From contig JACVTC010000497.1 in NCBI GenBank assembly GCA_016946835.1, positions 1 through 20,000 of the forward strand: a DNA stretch of 20,000 bases, read 5' to 3'. The position numbers were made by a program, and so were the translations under genes. This document shows, in pieces, positions 1 through 7,466 of the stretch. The number at the start of each line of letters is the position of its first letter. The stretch's first letter is position 1. The stretch comes from Neocallimastix lanati (nom. inval.). Lineage: Eukaryota > Neocallimastigomycota > Neocallimastigomycetes > Neocallimastigales > Neocallimastigaceae. Below the pieces are notes generated by a model that searched no databases, had not been told where the DNA came from, and saw nothing but the letters and a program-made list of their open reading frames with translations.

Positions 1-3000
1 TATTATAAAAATTTATCACTCCATTACGTTCTTTAATTGTTGGCGATACATAGGTTACATTTAATGTATTCAGTGTATACAAAGTATTACAATTTTCATC
101 ATTAGAAATAATATAATCACACTCTTTAAATCCTCCGTACATTTCCCATAAATAATTAGTACTGTTTCTTAATTCAATTTTATCATATTCGCCTTTATAT
201 TTTAATTCCATTTGGTTTCTATTTTTAATAACAATATCATCATTGATATAAAAATTCTTATTTTTTAAGTTCATTGACGTTATACCATAATATAATCCAG
301 TATTAAATTCTAATCCAAATATATTTGAGATATAGATAAATCTATCAGATTTATCTGTCGATAATAATCTATCATGAATGGTAAAAGTATTATCCGTGGT
401 AATTTTTCCATTTACCATTTCTATATGGCTAGTATCTGAAATTTTGTTTAAATATCTTACTGGAGGGTCGTAACTCCATATTGGTTCCCAGGTTAAAACA
501 TTATTAATCATCAAATTAGGATGTTCCATATTATTATGATACTCAATGCTTAATCGGTTATATGCACTATAGTATGTATCATGGTTATAGGTGATATTTT
601 TATTAATTTTATCTTCATAATCACTTATATCCTCAAGAGGTATTTTTGTAATCGTTTTAATTTTATTATTTTCCTTACAATCTAAAAACAATCCTTTAGT
701 ATCTAATCTTAATTGTTTAACCCCTCCATCTTTTTCACATGACTCCAACGTTTTAGATATTGTTTCATTACTAGAATTTTTATAATGAAATATGGCTTCA
801 TTTTCCGTAATATTTAATGAGGCATTATATTTTGATTGTAATAATTCACCGGGTAATAAATTATTAAAATAGTATTTTTTAACTAAACTAGTTGGATCGT
901 TAGGAATAAGATAGTATTCATAATATTCTGGTTTTGCAAATATGTAATTAATATATTTATTTCTGACATGTTCATTACAAGAGGTTATATCATATAAAAT
1001 AGGATTTACAAATCTTATATGATTACTGTATAATCTTTTATCCCAATTACTCCAATATAAATTATGATATTGATCCTCAACAAATAATTCGCCTTCATCT
1101 GACAAGGTTAAATAAAATTTGTATTTGTTTAAAAGAGTATTCTTTTTTTCAGTATTTATTAAAGAAAATAATGGATTAGAAGTATGCCATGAAGAATAAG
1201 TGTTGTTATCTCTTAAAATAAATTCTCCTATAGGTGAAAATGCTATATGGTATGGTGGATCAAATAATTCAATATTAGCGGTAAATGAAGACCAAGTAGT
1301 TCTGTTATTATGTTTAATAACCATATTACCAGTATTTTGAACATAAAATCTATATTGTTTATTATTTGATACTAATGCCTCATTTTGATTTAATACAGTT
1401 TCACAATTCATTTCAATACTATTTGAATATACATCTTTAACAATATCACTATTAAGGAAATTATGTTTGTCATAGTGTTCTTCATCAACATATTTAAGAG
1501 TGGTATCTATACTTAATGGATATACATATTCTACTGGGAAAGCATAACCTCTATACTCTTTATCTTCTCCTCCTCTAATTTCCCATATTTTTATACCAAC
1601 ACCGTCATATAATGAAACACTAACTTCTATTCTTGGATCACCTTTATATTCTTCAATGAACAAATAATAACCATTATTATCAGCAAATCCTACATTGAAT
1701 GGTAAATCTTTAGGTAATGAATCCCAAATAATATAATCATCATTAGTAAGAAAGTCATCATCAGTATTAGGCGTTGGCTTTATATTCGTTGTGGTTGTAG
1801 TTGTTGAAAATTTAGTATTAGTATTAGTATTAGTATTAGTATTAGTATTAGTATTAGTATTAGATATAGTATTAGTATTAGATATAGTATTAGTATTAGT
1901 ATTAGATATAGTAGTTGTAGCAGTAGTAGTTGTAGCAGTAGTAGTTGATTTTTTAATGGTATTAATTGTTGTCGTAATAGTAATGGTAGTTGTAGTAGCA
2001 TTAGTTTTAGTAATTTTTGTAGTTGTAGTAGTTTTAGAAGTTCTAGTAGTTCTAGTGTCTTCATCATCATCATCTTCTTCTTCCATTTCTTTAGGTATAC
2101 GAGCTCTCTTAGATTTATTTAAATATTCCATTAACTTATTTCTAAGTTCAAGTCTTTGTTCTGTTAATGTATAATTTTTATTTTCGTTAAACGCATATTT
2201 ACTAAGTTTCTCAATATATTCATTAGAATAGTTTACTTCACTGATTCCATCTTTATAAATATTTTTAGCTGTAATATATAAATGACCATTGTAACCAATA
2301 AAAAATTTTAAATCATGATTTTTACCATCATCTAAAGTAGTTATTTTGTTAGACCATACTCTATCACATGTATTTTTAATTTTATTTCCTCTACATAATA
2401 CTAATTCACCAGTATTTAATAAACCAAAACTATATTTACCACTAGTTGTTGTTATATACTCATTTGCTGATAAATATTTACCTGATTTTAATATATTAAT
2501 TGCTTTACCATCTTCTCTGTAAAATACAAATTTACTAAATTCAGGATTAACTAATCCATCATCGTATCGTGGATAACTACCATAGAATTCAAGTGAATGA
2601 GTAAACCCTTTAAATGATATAGGAACAAGACTTTTATTATATTTAATTTTTACTTTACCACTTTCGGTTACATAACCAGTTGCCCATACAGTTACTTCAG
2701 TTTTAAATAGAGGTAACGCTTCAATTTTTTGTATTCCATCTTCTTTAGGTGTTACATTAATTGTTGTTGTTTTAACTTTACTTGTTGATGTAGTATTAGA
2801 AATGGTAAAACTAATTTGTGCAGATTGATCTAAAGCTTGATCATAGGTAATTTGATCGTTAGTATTTACTTGCTTCGAACGTCCATAGGTATATCCATGT
2901 GTATTAGTATCAGAGGTTGATTCTTCATTAACCCATCCACTATCTTTATTAAAATTGGATGTCAGCATTATAGAAGTAGTATCACCAACGGAGTTTTCTT

Positions 3001-4834
3001 TAGTCGATGTTTCTGAATGACCTGTTGTATAACTGTCAGAATAACCAGTACTATTAGTCCATCCTTTGTTAATACCAGATGAATCCGTAATACAATCTGA
3101 CCATCCTTCACTTTCTGTTTTAGCACCACCTTTAGTACTACCACGTGTATTACTACTACCTGATGTATAAGTACCTGCAATAGCTTGTGCAATTTGTGTA
3201 TTTAATTCATCGGCCGATTGTTGTATTTGAGCTTCTAACATTTTTTTCTGAACAATATTTGCTTGATCTTGTAAATATATTCCAGCACCAGTTGCAAGAA
3301 AATTAGCTGCTCCTACTATCCCTTCAACAACTCCTGTAAAGTCTCTTTTCATATAATTGTGTTTTATGTTCTCATTGTTAGTACTTCGTTTACTATATGA
3401 ACCAGGACCAGAATGTACTCCTTCATTATCAAATCTTGCATGAAGTAATTCATCAACCAATTTTCCATCAATAGAATCATCTATTACATCAGCAACAGCC
3501 CAATCCACACCTTCATTTATCCCTTTATCTACTTTATCTTTTATGTATTTATACACCTCTGTACCTTCAATATAGTTAAATGCATTTAATAAATCTGATT
3601 TTGTATCTACTTTTGCATCCTTAAAATATTTTGTAGCCCTAGCATTTTCAAAATCTTCTCTTCTCATTCTTGAATATTCCTTCGAAGTGGTACTTTCTTC
3701 ACTGTTACTCCAATTACTTTCACTACTACTGTCTTTACTTTTTGTTACAGCATGTGAATGATCTTCATTTATCATATGGGAATAAGAATTTTCAGTAGTA
3801 TCACTATGTGTAGTTTCATTATTATGAGTCATAGCTTTACTTTCTGAAATAATGACATTATGAGCTAATTCAAAAGAATTAGAAATTCCTTTGGATGTAC
3901 TACCGTTTGTTGAATTACTCATACTTAAAGTACGAGCTATTTCAATTTGGTTACTTATTTCTTTAGTAGTTGTATCACCTTCTCCATGAAGTATACCATT
4001 TGATATATGATATGAATTACCATTTTCATTAGTTATAGTCATAGTTCTTTGGATTTCATCAGTATATGAAACTGTACATGTGAAAGCTATTTCTTTATTT
4101 TTAACAGATATACAATCAATAAAATCGGATTTATTATCTTTTTTCAATGCATCAAATAAAGATTTATCTCCTTCATAAGGATAACCCATAGTAGTAATAA
4201 TATTAATATTATCAGGATTTTGTCCTTTAACTCTAATTAACGCGGGATGGTAAGGATTATATGCTGGATTTTTACTAACTAAAGGAATACTTTTAAGACC
4301 TTCTTTAATAAAACCATCATATACTTTTTTAATATTTTCTCTACATTCATTAAACGTGAGACATTTAAAACCAGAATATCTAATTTCTTCTTCATCCTTA
4401 TTTTTATTTTCATTTTCATTCTTTTCTTCATCCCGTTTATTAAGATTTATTTGCTCATCATAATTTTTATTTTCAACTACTTTAAAATATTCACCAACAT
4501 TATTAACTATTGTGTTATTTCCACAATACGATACACCGAACCAATTAGGTCCAATATATCTAGCATATTCTTCAATATTATCAAAATAAATTTTATTATT
4601 ACTAGAATCAGAATCCATATAATATGGATCAATTATTTTGGTCATTGAATTACTAGTATAAATACAAAATTCCACATGTTTAGATTTAGTTTCATTTGCG
4701 GAATTTAAGCTTTTAGCATTCTCATATTGTATAATATTAACTGAAGTATTTATATTTTCAATTTCTGCTTTATTAATAGATATTGCATCTATACTAATTA
4801 AACTAGTAATTAATAAAGCTAATTTTAATAACAT
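1..4834 (-). CDS. Secreted multidomain bulb-lectin-like protein, 3' end beyond window
   Basis: One uninterrupted frame of 1611 codons runs from an ATG at 4834 to the left edge, so the C-terminus is missing. The start is chosen because a signal peptide follows at once (MLLKLALLITSLISIDA). Seen in order: a Cys module (C158, C164, then SKNPAYNPY at 187-195); a Ser/Thr/His-rich block at about 275-390; a helical core at about 393-550 with a Gly/Ala-rich hydrophobic stretch at 499-522; a second Ser/Thr/Gly block at about 552-697; a bulb-lectin-like segment at about 775-852; an acidic and then Thr/Asn-rich linker at about 917-1015; and a fuller bulb-lectin domain at about 1142-1265, whose three subdomains end in TTWSSF, SSWHTS and LYWSNW. 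More lectin-like sequence may follow at about 1500-1590. The mannose-site motif QxDxNxVxY is degenerate (QNTGNMVIK), so sugar binding is uncertain. Dibasic sites end at residues 134, 392, 483 and 497, with KSKRAR at 907-912. Likely a wall or extracellular adhesin-type protein; the lectin fold is fairly sure, the role is inferred. Confidence 0.85.
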   Translation of the reverse strand, partial: MLLKLALLITSLISIDAISINKAEIENINTSVNIIQYENAKSLNSANETKSKHVEFCIYTSNSMTKIIDPYYMDSDSSNNKIYFDNIEEYARYIGPNWFGVSYCGNNTIVNNVGEYFKVVENKNYDEQINLNKRDEEKNENENKNKDEEEIRYSGFKCLTFNECRENIKKVYDGFIKEGLKSIPLVSKNPAYNPYHPALIRVKGQNPDNINIITTMGYPYEGDKSLFDALKKDNKSDFIDCISVKNKEIAFTCTVSYTDEIQRTMTITNENGNSYHISNGILHGEGDTTTKEISNQIEIARTLSMSNSTNGSTSKGISNSFELAHNVIISESKAMTHNNETTHSDTTENSYSHMINEDHSHAVTKSKDSSSESNWSNSEESTTSKEYSRMRREDFENARATKYFKDAKVDTKSDLLNAFNYIEGTEVYKYIKDKVDKGINEGVDWAVADVIDDSIDGKLVDELLHARFDNEGVHSGPGSYSKRSTNNENIKHNYMKRDFTGVVEGIVGAANFLATGAGIYLQDQANIVQKKMLEAQIQQSADELNTQIAQAIAGTYTSGSSNTRGSTKGGAKTESEGWSDCITDSSGINKGWTNSTGYSDSYTTGHSETSTKENSVGDTTSIMLTSNFNKDSGWVNEESTSDTNTHGYTYGRSKQVNTNDQITYDQALDQSAQISFTISNTTSTSKVKTTTINVTPKEDGIQKIEALPLFKTEVTVWATGYVTESGKVKIKYNKSLVPISFKGFTHSLEFYGSYPRYDDGLVNPEFSKFVFYREDGKAINILKSGKYLSANEYITTTSGKYSFGLLNTGELVLCRGNKIKNTCDRVWSNKITTLDDGKNHDLKFFIGYNGHLYITAKNIYKDGISEVNYSNEYIEKLSKYAFNENKNYTLTEQRLELRNKLMEYLNKSKRARIPKEMEEEDDDDEDTRTTRTSKTTTTTKITKTNATTTTITITTTINTIKKSTTTATTTTATTTISNTNTNTISNTNTISNTNTNTNTNTNTNTNTKFSTTTTTTNIKPTPNTDDDFLTNDDYIIWDSLPKDLPFNVGFADNNGYYLFIEEYKGDPRIEVSVSLYDGVGIKIWEIRGGEDKEYRGYAFPVEYVYPLSIDTTLKYVDEEHYDKHNFLNSDIVKDVYSNSIEMNCETVLNQNEALVSNNKQYRFYVQNTGNMVIKHNNRTTWSSFTANIELFDPPYHIAFSPIGEFILRDNNTYSSWHTSNPLFSLINTEKKNTLLNKYKFYLTLSDEGELFVEDQYHNLYWSNWDKRLYSNHIRFVNPILYDITSCNEHVRNKYINYIFAKPEYYEYYLIPNDPTSLVKKYYFNNLLPGELLQSKYNASLNITENEAIFHYKNSSNETISKTLESCEKDGGVKQLRLDTKGLFLDCKENNKIKTITKIPLEDISDYEDKINKNITYNHDTYYSAYNRLSIEYHNNMEHPNLMINNVLTWEPIWSYDPPVRYLNKISDTSHIEMVNGKITTDNTFTIHDRLLSTDKSDRFIYISNIFGLEFNTGLYYGITSMNLKNKNFYINDDIVIKNRNQMELKYKGEYDKIELRNSTNYLWEMYGGFKECDYIISNDENCNTLYTLNTLNVTYVSPTIKERNGVINFYN
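1812..1913 (-). repeat. Hexanucleotide repeat coding an Asn-Thr linker
   Basis: The hexamer AATACT (ATTAGT on the plus strand) repeats about eight times and then continues in shorter runs split by ATATCT. It translates as Asn-Thr dipeptides with Ile-Ser interruptions. With the Thr-rich stretch beside it at about 1914-2060, it forms a probable O-glycosylated spacer between the two lectin-like parts of the protein. The unit is a multiple of three, so copy-number change keeps the frame. Confidence 0.9.
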
Positions 4835-5241
4835 CTTATTATTATCTAAATTTAAAATTTATAATTTATTATATTTTATGAAAAATCATTTTAAAAATAG
4901 TATTATAAAAAAAATATATATATATATATATTTTGGTTTAATTACTTTATAAAATATTTTAGAATATTTTTATTAAGAAAAAAATAAAAAAAAAAAAAAA
5001 AAAAAAGAACTGAAAATTATATTTTAAAAAATATTATATATATATATATAATTTTTTTTGAAACTATAAAATTTATATTTCCATATATATAAAAAGATAT
5101 AATGGACATTGTTTTAAAAATAAACTATTTTTAACGATAGAATAATTATATGTTTTTATATCTTTATATTTATATTTATATTCATAATTAAATATGATTA
5201 AAAATTTGTTATTTTTAAATAGTATTAATGATATAATTATT
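4835..5241. other. A/T-only spacer, promoter side of the lectin gene
   Basis: This gap separates two genes on the minus strand: the 3' end of the Cys-rich gene and the 5' end of the lectin gene. It must hold the promoter of the latter and the 3' processing signals of the former, but I see no specific motif. It contains an AT dinucleotide run at 4914-4931, a 21-base A run at 4986-5006 and a second TA run at about 5034-5051. No coding signal is visible. Confidence 0.7.
4986..5006. repeat. 21-base poly-A tract
   Basis: An uninterrupted run of 21 A on the plus strand lies in the spacer upstream of the lectin gene, between two AT dinucleotide runs. It could be a nucleosome-excluding promoter tract, as poly(dA:dT) often is in fungi, or simply slippage in A/T-rich DNA. 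Confidence 0.85.
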
Positions 5242-5964
5242 CTAAAATATAAAATATATTAAAAATACTAAAATTATTAAGATAGTAGATAATATATTAT
5301 TAAATTTAATGGTCATAGCACTACTTGTACTATTGTTAGTTTTGTGTAGTTTTTTACAAGTATTAGAATTTACATAAGAAATACTATCTTTGATTGATGT
5401 TAATGTATTATAGGAATATTTAACGTTTGAAGTTGAAAGATTTTCTAAAGCAGCATATTGGTCAAGATTAAGGTCTTTATATATCTCTATTAATTTATCC
5501 GTACATTGTTTAGATCTGCAATTTTTAGATAAAGGATCACTAAGAAATGCTCCACCTTGTATATCACATAAAGCAAGAGGACATAATTCATTATTTTCAT
5601 CTATAAGACATTGTATTTCTAATACTCTTTTTATATATTTTATTATTTCTATTTGAAGATACTCGTTATATAAGGGATTTTTACTACATATTGGATAATA
5701 TTTTGATTTATCAATATCATTATAGAATTTTTGACATTTTTCAGATTTAACATTTATACATGATTCTTTATAGTTACTTAAAGTTATTTCTGGAATACAA
5801 ATACTATATTCAGAATTCTTATCTTCTTCAATACATTCATTACTTAAACTATTTGTTAATTTATCTGTATCAATTTCAATTTTATGTTTTAATACATCAG
5901 AATAAGTTGTACAATTAGCTAAAGAAAAAATTGAAATAATTAATATTAAAAAAGATAGTTTCAT
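5242..5964 (-). CDS. Small secreted Cys-rich protein with GPI-type tail
   Basis: The protein has 240 residues and ends in TAG. The N-terminus MKLSFLILIISIFSLANC is a clear signal peptide, which supports this start. There are 12 cysteines, at 18, 44, 56, 69, 77, 93, 119, 128, 133, 149, 154 and 203, which suggests a disulfide-bonded extracellular domain. The C-terminus has a small-residue stretch (NNSTSSA at 210-216), a short spacer and a hydrophobic end with no charged residue after it, as in GPI-anchor signals; a plain membrane anchor is the alternative. N-glycosylation sequons occur at 175 and 210-211. The segment C69-x7-C77 followed by SKNPLYNEY at 94-102 resembles C158-x5-C164 and SKNPAYNPY in the next gene downstream, so the two probably share a domain. 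I do not recognise a named family. The best description is a cell-surface or wall protein of unknown function; a processed pseudogene is unlikely because the frame is clean. Confidence 0.85.
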   Translation of the reverse strand: MKLSFLILIISIFSLANCTTYSDVLKHKIEIDTDKLTNSLSNECIEEDKNSEYSICIPEITLSNYKESCINVKSEKCQKFYNDIDKSKYYPICSKNPLYNEYLQIEIIKYIKRVLEIQCLIDENNELCPLALCDIQGGAFLSDPLSKNCRSKQCTDKLIEIYKDLNLDQYAALENLSTSNVKYSYNTLTSIKDSISYVNSNTCKKLHKTNNSTSSAMTIKFNNILSTILIILVFLIYFIF

Positions 5965-6104
5965 TTTTATAATTTATATTTATATATTAAATATTTTATT
6001 CGTTAATACAATAATTGATTTTATAAATTTTATATATATATATTTTTTTCCGTCTAATCAATTTAAAAAAAAATTAATTTTTTTTTAAAAAAAATAGATA
6101 TTCA

Positions 6105-6129
6105 TATTATTATTATTATTATTATTATT
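6105..6129. repeat. ATT trinucleotide microsatellite
   Basis: About eight uninterrupted copies of a TTA/ATT unit in the spacer upstream of the Cys-rich gene. It is a simple-sequence repeat with no visible function. Confidence 0.9.
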
Positions 6130-6231
6130 TTATATAATTTAAAATATATAAAAAAACTAGTGTATTTGACATAAAACAAAAAAATAAATAAATAAAAGTA
6201 AAAATTTTTAAAAAAAAATATATTTTAAAAA

Positions 6232-6303
6232 TTATAATTTAATATATAAAGTTATATTTGATTTGCCATTTAATACAATATCTGAACGAATTAAATCAAA
6301 CAT
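6232..6303 (-). other. 23-codon frame of protein-like character
   Basis: A minus-strand ATG at 6303 opens a 23-residue frame (MFDLIRSDIVLNG and ten more residues) ending in TAA. It has more mixed base use than its surroundings and reads like protein rather than low-complexity filler. It is far too short to call as a gene. It could be a terminal exon, a decayed gene fragment or chance. The sequence TTCAG inside it resembles a 3' splice site, but no matching donor was found. Confidence 0.2.
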
Positions 6304-6318
6304 TTGTAAATTTGTTTG
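6297..6318. repeat. Short inverted repeat
   Basis: CAAAC-ATTT and AAAT-TT-GTTTG can form a nine-pair stem with a two-base bulge and a two-base loop. It overlaps the start of the small minus-strand frame. Short A/T palindromes are frequent in this base composition; the two flanking C/G pairs make this one slightly less trivial. Confidence 0.4.
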
Positions 6319-6595
6319 AAAAAAAATAATTTATTCTTATATTTTATAATTACTAGAACAAAAGCAAAATTACTTAAAATGTGTATATATTTTTATATGA
6401 ATATTTTGTTATATATTTTTTTAATAAGTATAAATTATATATTATTTTTTATTCTTATAAAAAATACTATCTTGCGTTATTTATGTATATATTGAATATA
6501 ATTTAGTAGACTTGTAACTAGGATTAATATTAAATTATATAATTATATAAAAAGATTTTATTTCTCATTATTGGTTAATATTAATTAATGACCGC

Positions 6596-6671
6596 GTAAG
6601 CAAATATAAGATAATTTTATTACTAAAAATATTATATTAAAAATTTTTATTTTTTTTATTTTTTTTTACAG
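6596..6671 (+). other. Intron-like element in unassigned transcript
   Basis: A 76-base segment starts with GTAAGC, has TACTAAA at 6621-6627 (close to the fungal branch-point consensus), then a T-rich tract, and ends in ACAG at 6668-6671. All four intron signals occur in order at reasonable distances. The flanks are GACCGC upstream and CCGCAATTATTGCGAAC downstream, both richer in G+C than their surroundings. An ATG at 6588 would give only nine residues after splicing. A second joined frame is slightly longer but lacks an ATG. If real, the host transcript may be non-coding or a gene remnant running toward the island at 6883. Confidence 0.4.
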
Positions 6672-6882
6672 CCGCAATTATTGCGAACTTTAAACTTTAT
6701 TTATTTATTCATTTATTAATTACATGAATATTTTTTTTTTTTTAAATTAAAAAACACAGAATTAATAAAAAAAATAAAAAAATTTTTGTCCAAATAGAAC
6801 AAAATAATATTTTAAATAATAATGTGAAATAAAAAGTAATATTCAAAATAAAGTGTATAAATAAATTCAGAAAAAAGTTCAA

Positions 6883-7050
6883 ATGCAACGAACCTCACTT
6901 CCAGATTATAAGAAATCTATTAAAAGGAATTCTTATTCTGGATTAGGGTTTGAATTGACTATCTGAAAGAAATTATGGTCTTCTCCTTCAGAGGCATTGG
7001 CCCTGCTAGCCGGTCTTACTGCATTTTCAGCGTTGACGCTCCAGATAAAT
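6883..7050. other. Base-composition island with potential hairpins
   Basis: About 170 bases of ordinary base composition stand between spacers made almost wholly of A and T. Three stems can be drawn: 6900-6905 plus 6908-6914 with 6930-6942 (13 pairs, two-base bulge, 15-base loop); 6963-6971 with 6981-6991 (nine pairs, two-base bulge, nine-base loop); and 7029-7033 with 7036-7040 (five pairs, two-base loop). This may be a structured RNA gene, a fragment of transferred DNA or a decayed gene. It matches none of the tRNA, 5S, U1, U2, U4, U5, U6, SRP or RNase P landmarks that I can check by eye. Strand is unresolved. Confidence 0.65.
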
Positions 7051-7077
7051 AAAATACATCATATATCATCAAAATAA
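6883..7077 (+). pseudogene. Short frame broken by one TGA, possible gene relic
   Basis: A plus-strand ATG at 6883 opens 27 residues starting MQRTSLPDYKKSIKRNSYSG, then TGA at 6964-6966. The same frame continues for 36 residues, with KKLWSSPSEALALLAGLTAF near its start, to TAA at 7075. The part after the stop uses codons such as GCC, CTG, GCG, ACG and CTC, rare elsewhere in this window, so it looks foreign or old. The minus strand also has an open stretch across the same island (about 6934-7050), so the coding reading is not secure. Readings: a gene with a nonsense change, a transferred fragment, or open frames produced by chance in a structured RNA. No family recognised. Confidence 0.25.
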
Positions 7078-7466
7078 TTTATGTTTAAAAGAATATTTGA
7101 TTTAATTTCTTCAAAGTAAGAGCAAACAGTAATTATAGGAAAAAATATAATTTAATCTTATTCATACTTGGATATAATTACAAAATTTAAATTTAAATCA
7201 TTTAATAAATACATTTATTATCTAGTAAGAGAAATATTTCGTTTAAAAAATAAAATAATTAATATTTATCATTTTTTAAAAATATTAATTTTAAACTATT
7301 TAATAATAGAACTGATAATATTTTATATATAATTATGAAATAATTATTAAAAAATTAAAATTACATATTTAATATATGTTTTTTTTTTTTTTTTTTTAGA
7401 ATTTGATTGTTTATTTTTTATTTAAATACGTAAGTAATACTTAATTTTTAAAATATAATTATTATA
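7078..7466. other. A/T-rich spacer with long poly-T
   Basis: The gap between the base-composition island and the 3' end of the ankyrin gene. It holds A/T-rich sequence with a 19-base T run at 7379-7397, presumably including 3' processing signals for the ankyrin transcript. An isolated GTAAGT at 7430-7435 has no credible acceptor. No gene seen. Confidence 0.6.
7379..7397. repeat. 19-base poly-T tract
   Basis: An uninterrupted run of 19 T on the plus strand lies downstream of the ankyrin gene, about 70 bases past its stop codon. It is A-rich in the sense of that transcript. A simple homopolymer with no proven role. Confidence 0.85.

Larger units (their letters stand above)
5965..6882. other. 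Gene-poor A/T-rich spacer
   Basis: About 0.9 kb upstream of the Cys-rich gene with no open frame of useful length. It contains an ATT trinucleotide run (6105-6129), a short inverted repeat (6297-6318) overlapping a 23-codon minus-strand frame, an intron-like element (6596-6671) and many A and T runs. The proximal part, to about 6100, should hold the promoter of the Cys-rich gene. No RNA gene was recognised. Confidence 0.6.

Noticed and set aside
1780-2174. Open frames of Leu/Ile or Val/Leu repeats on both strands
   Set aside because: They are out-of-frame readings of the hexamer and Thr-rich repeat inside the lectin gene.
2968-3192. 74-codon minus-strand frame
   Set aside because: It overlaps the lectin gene in another frame; the long frame has a signal peptide and domains and explains the DNA.
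4451-4648. 65-codon plus-strand frame
   Set aside because: Antisense to the lectin gene, no recognisable character beyond A/T composition.
6588-6693. Nine-residue spliced peptide from ATG 6588
   Set aside because: The joined frame stops after nine codons, too short to call a gene; the intron signals are reported without it.
6867-7071. Box C/D snoRNA on the minus strand (TGATGA at 7066-7071 and CTGA at 6867-6870)
   Set aside because: The boxes are about 200 bases apart, no terminal stem brings them together, and several other CTGA sites occur by chance; kept only as one possible reading of the island.
7430-7435. GTAAGT, a perfect 5' splice-site hexamer
   Set aside because: No branch point or acceptor with a coding exon follows; any acceptor would fall inside the antisense end of the ankyrin gene.
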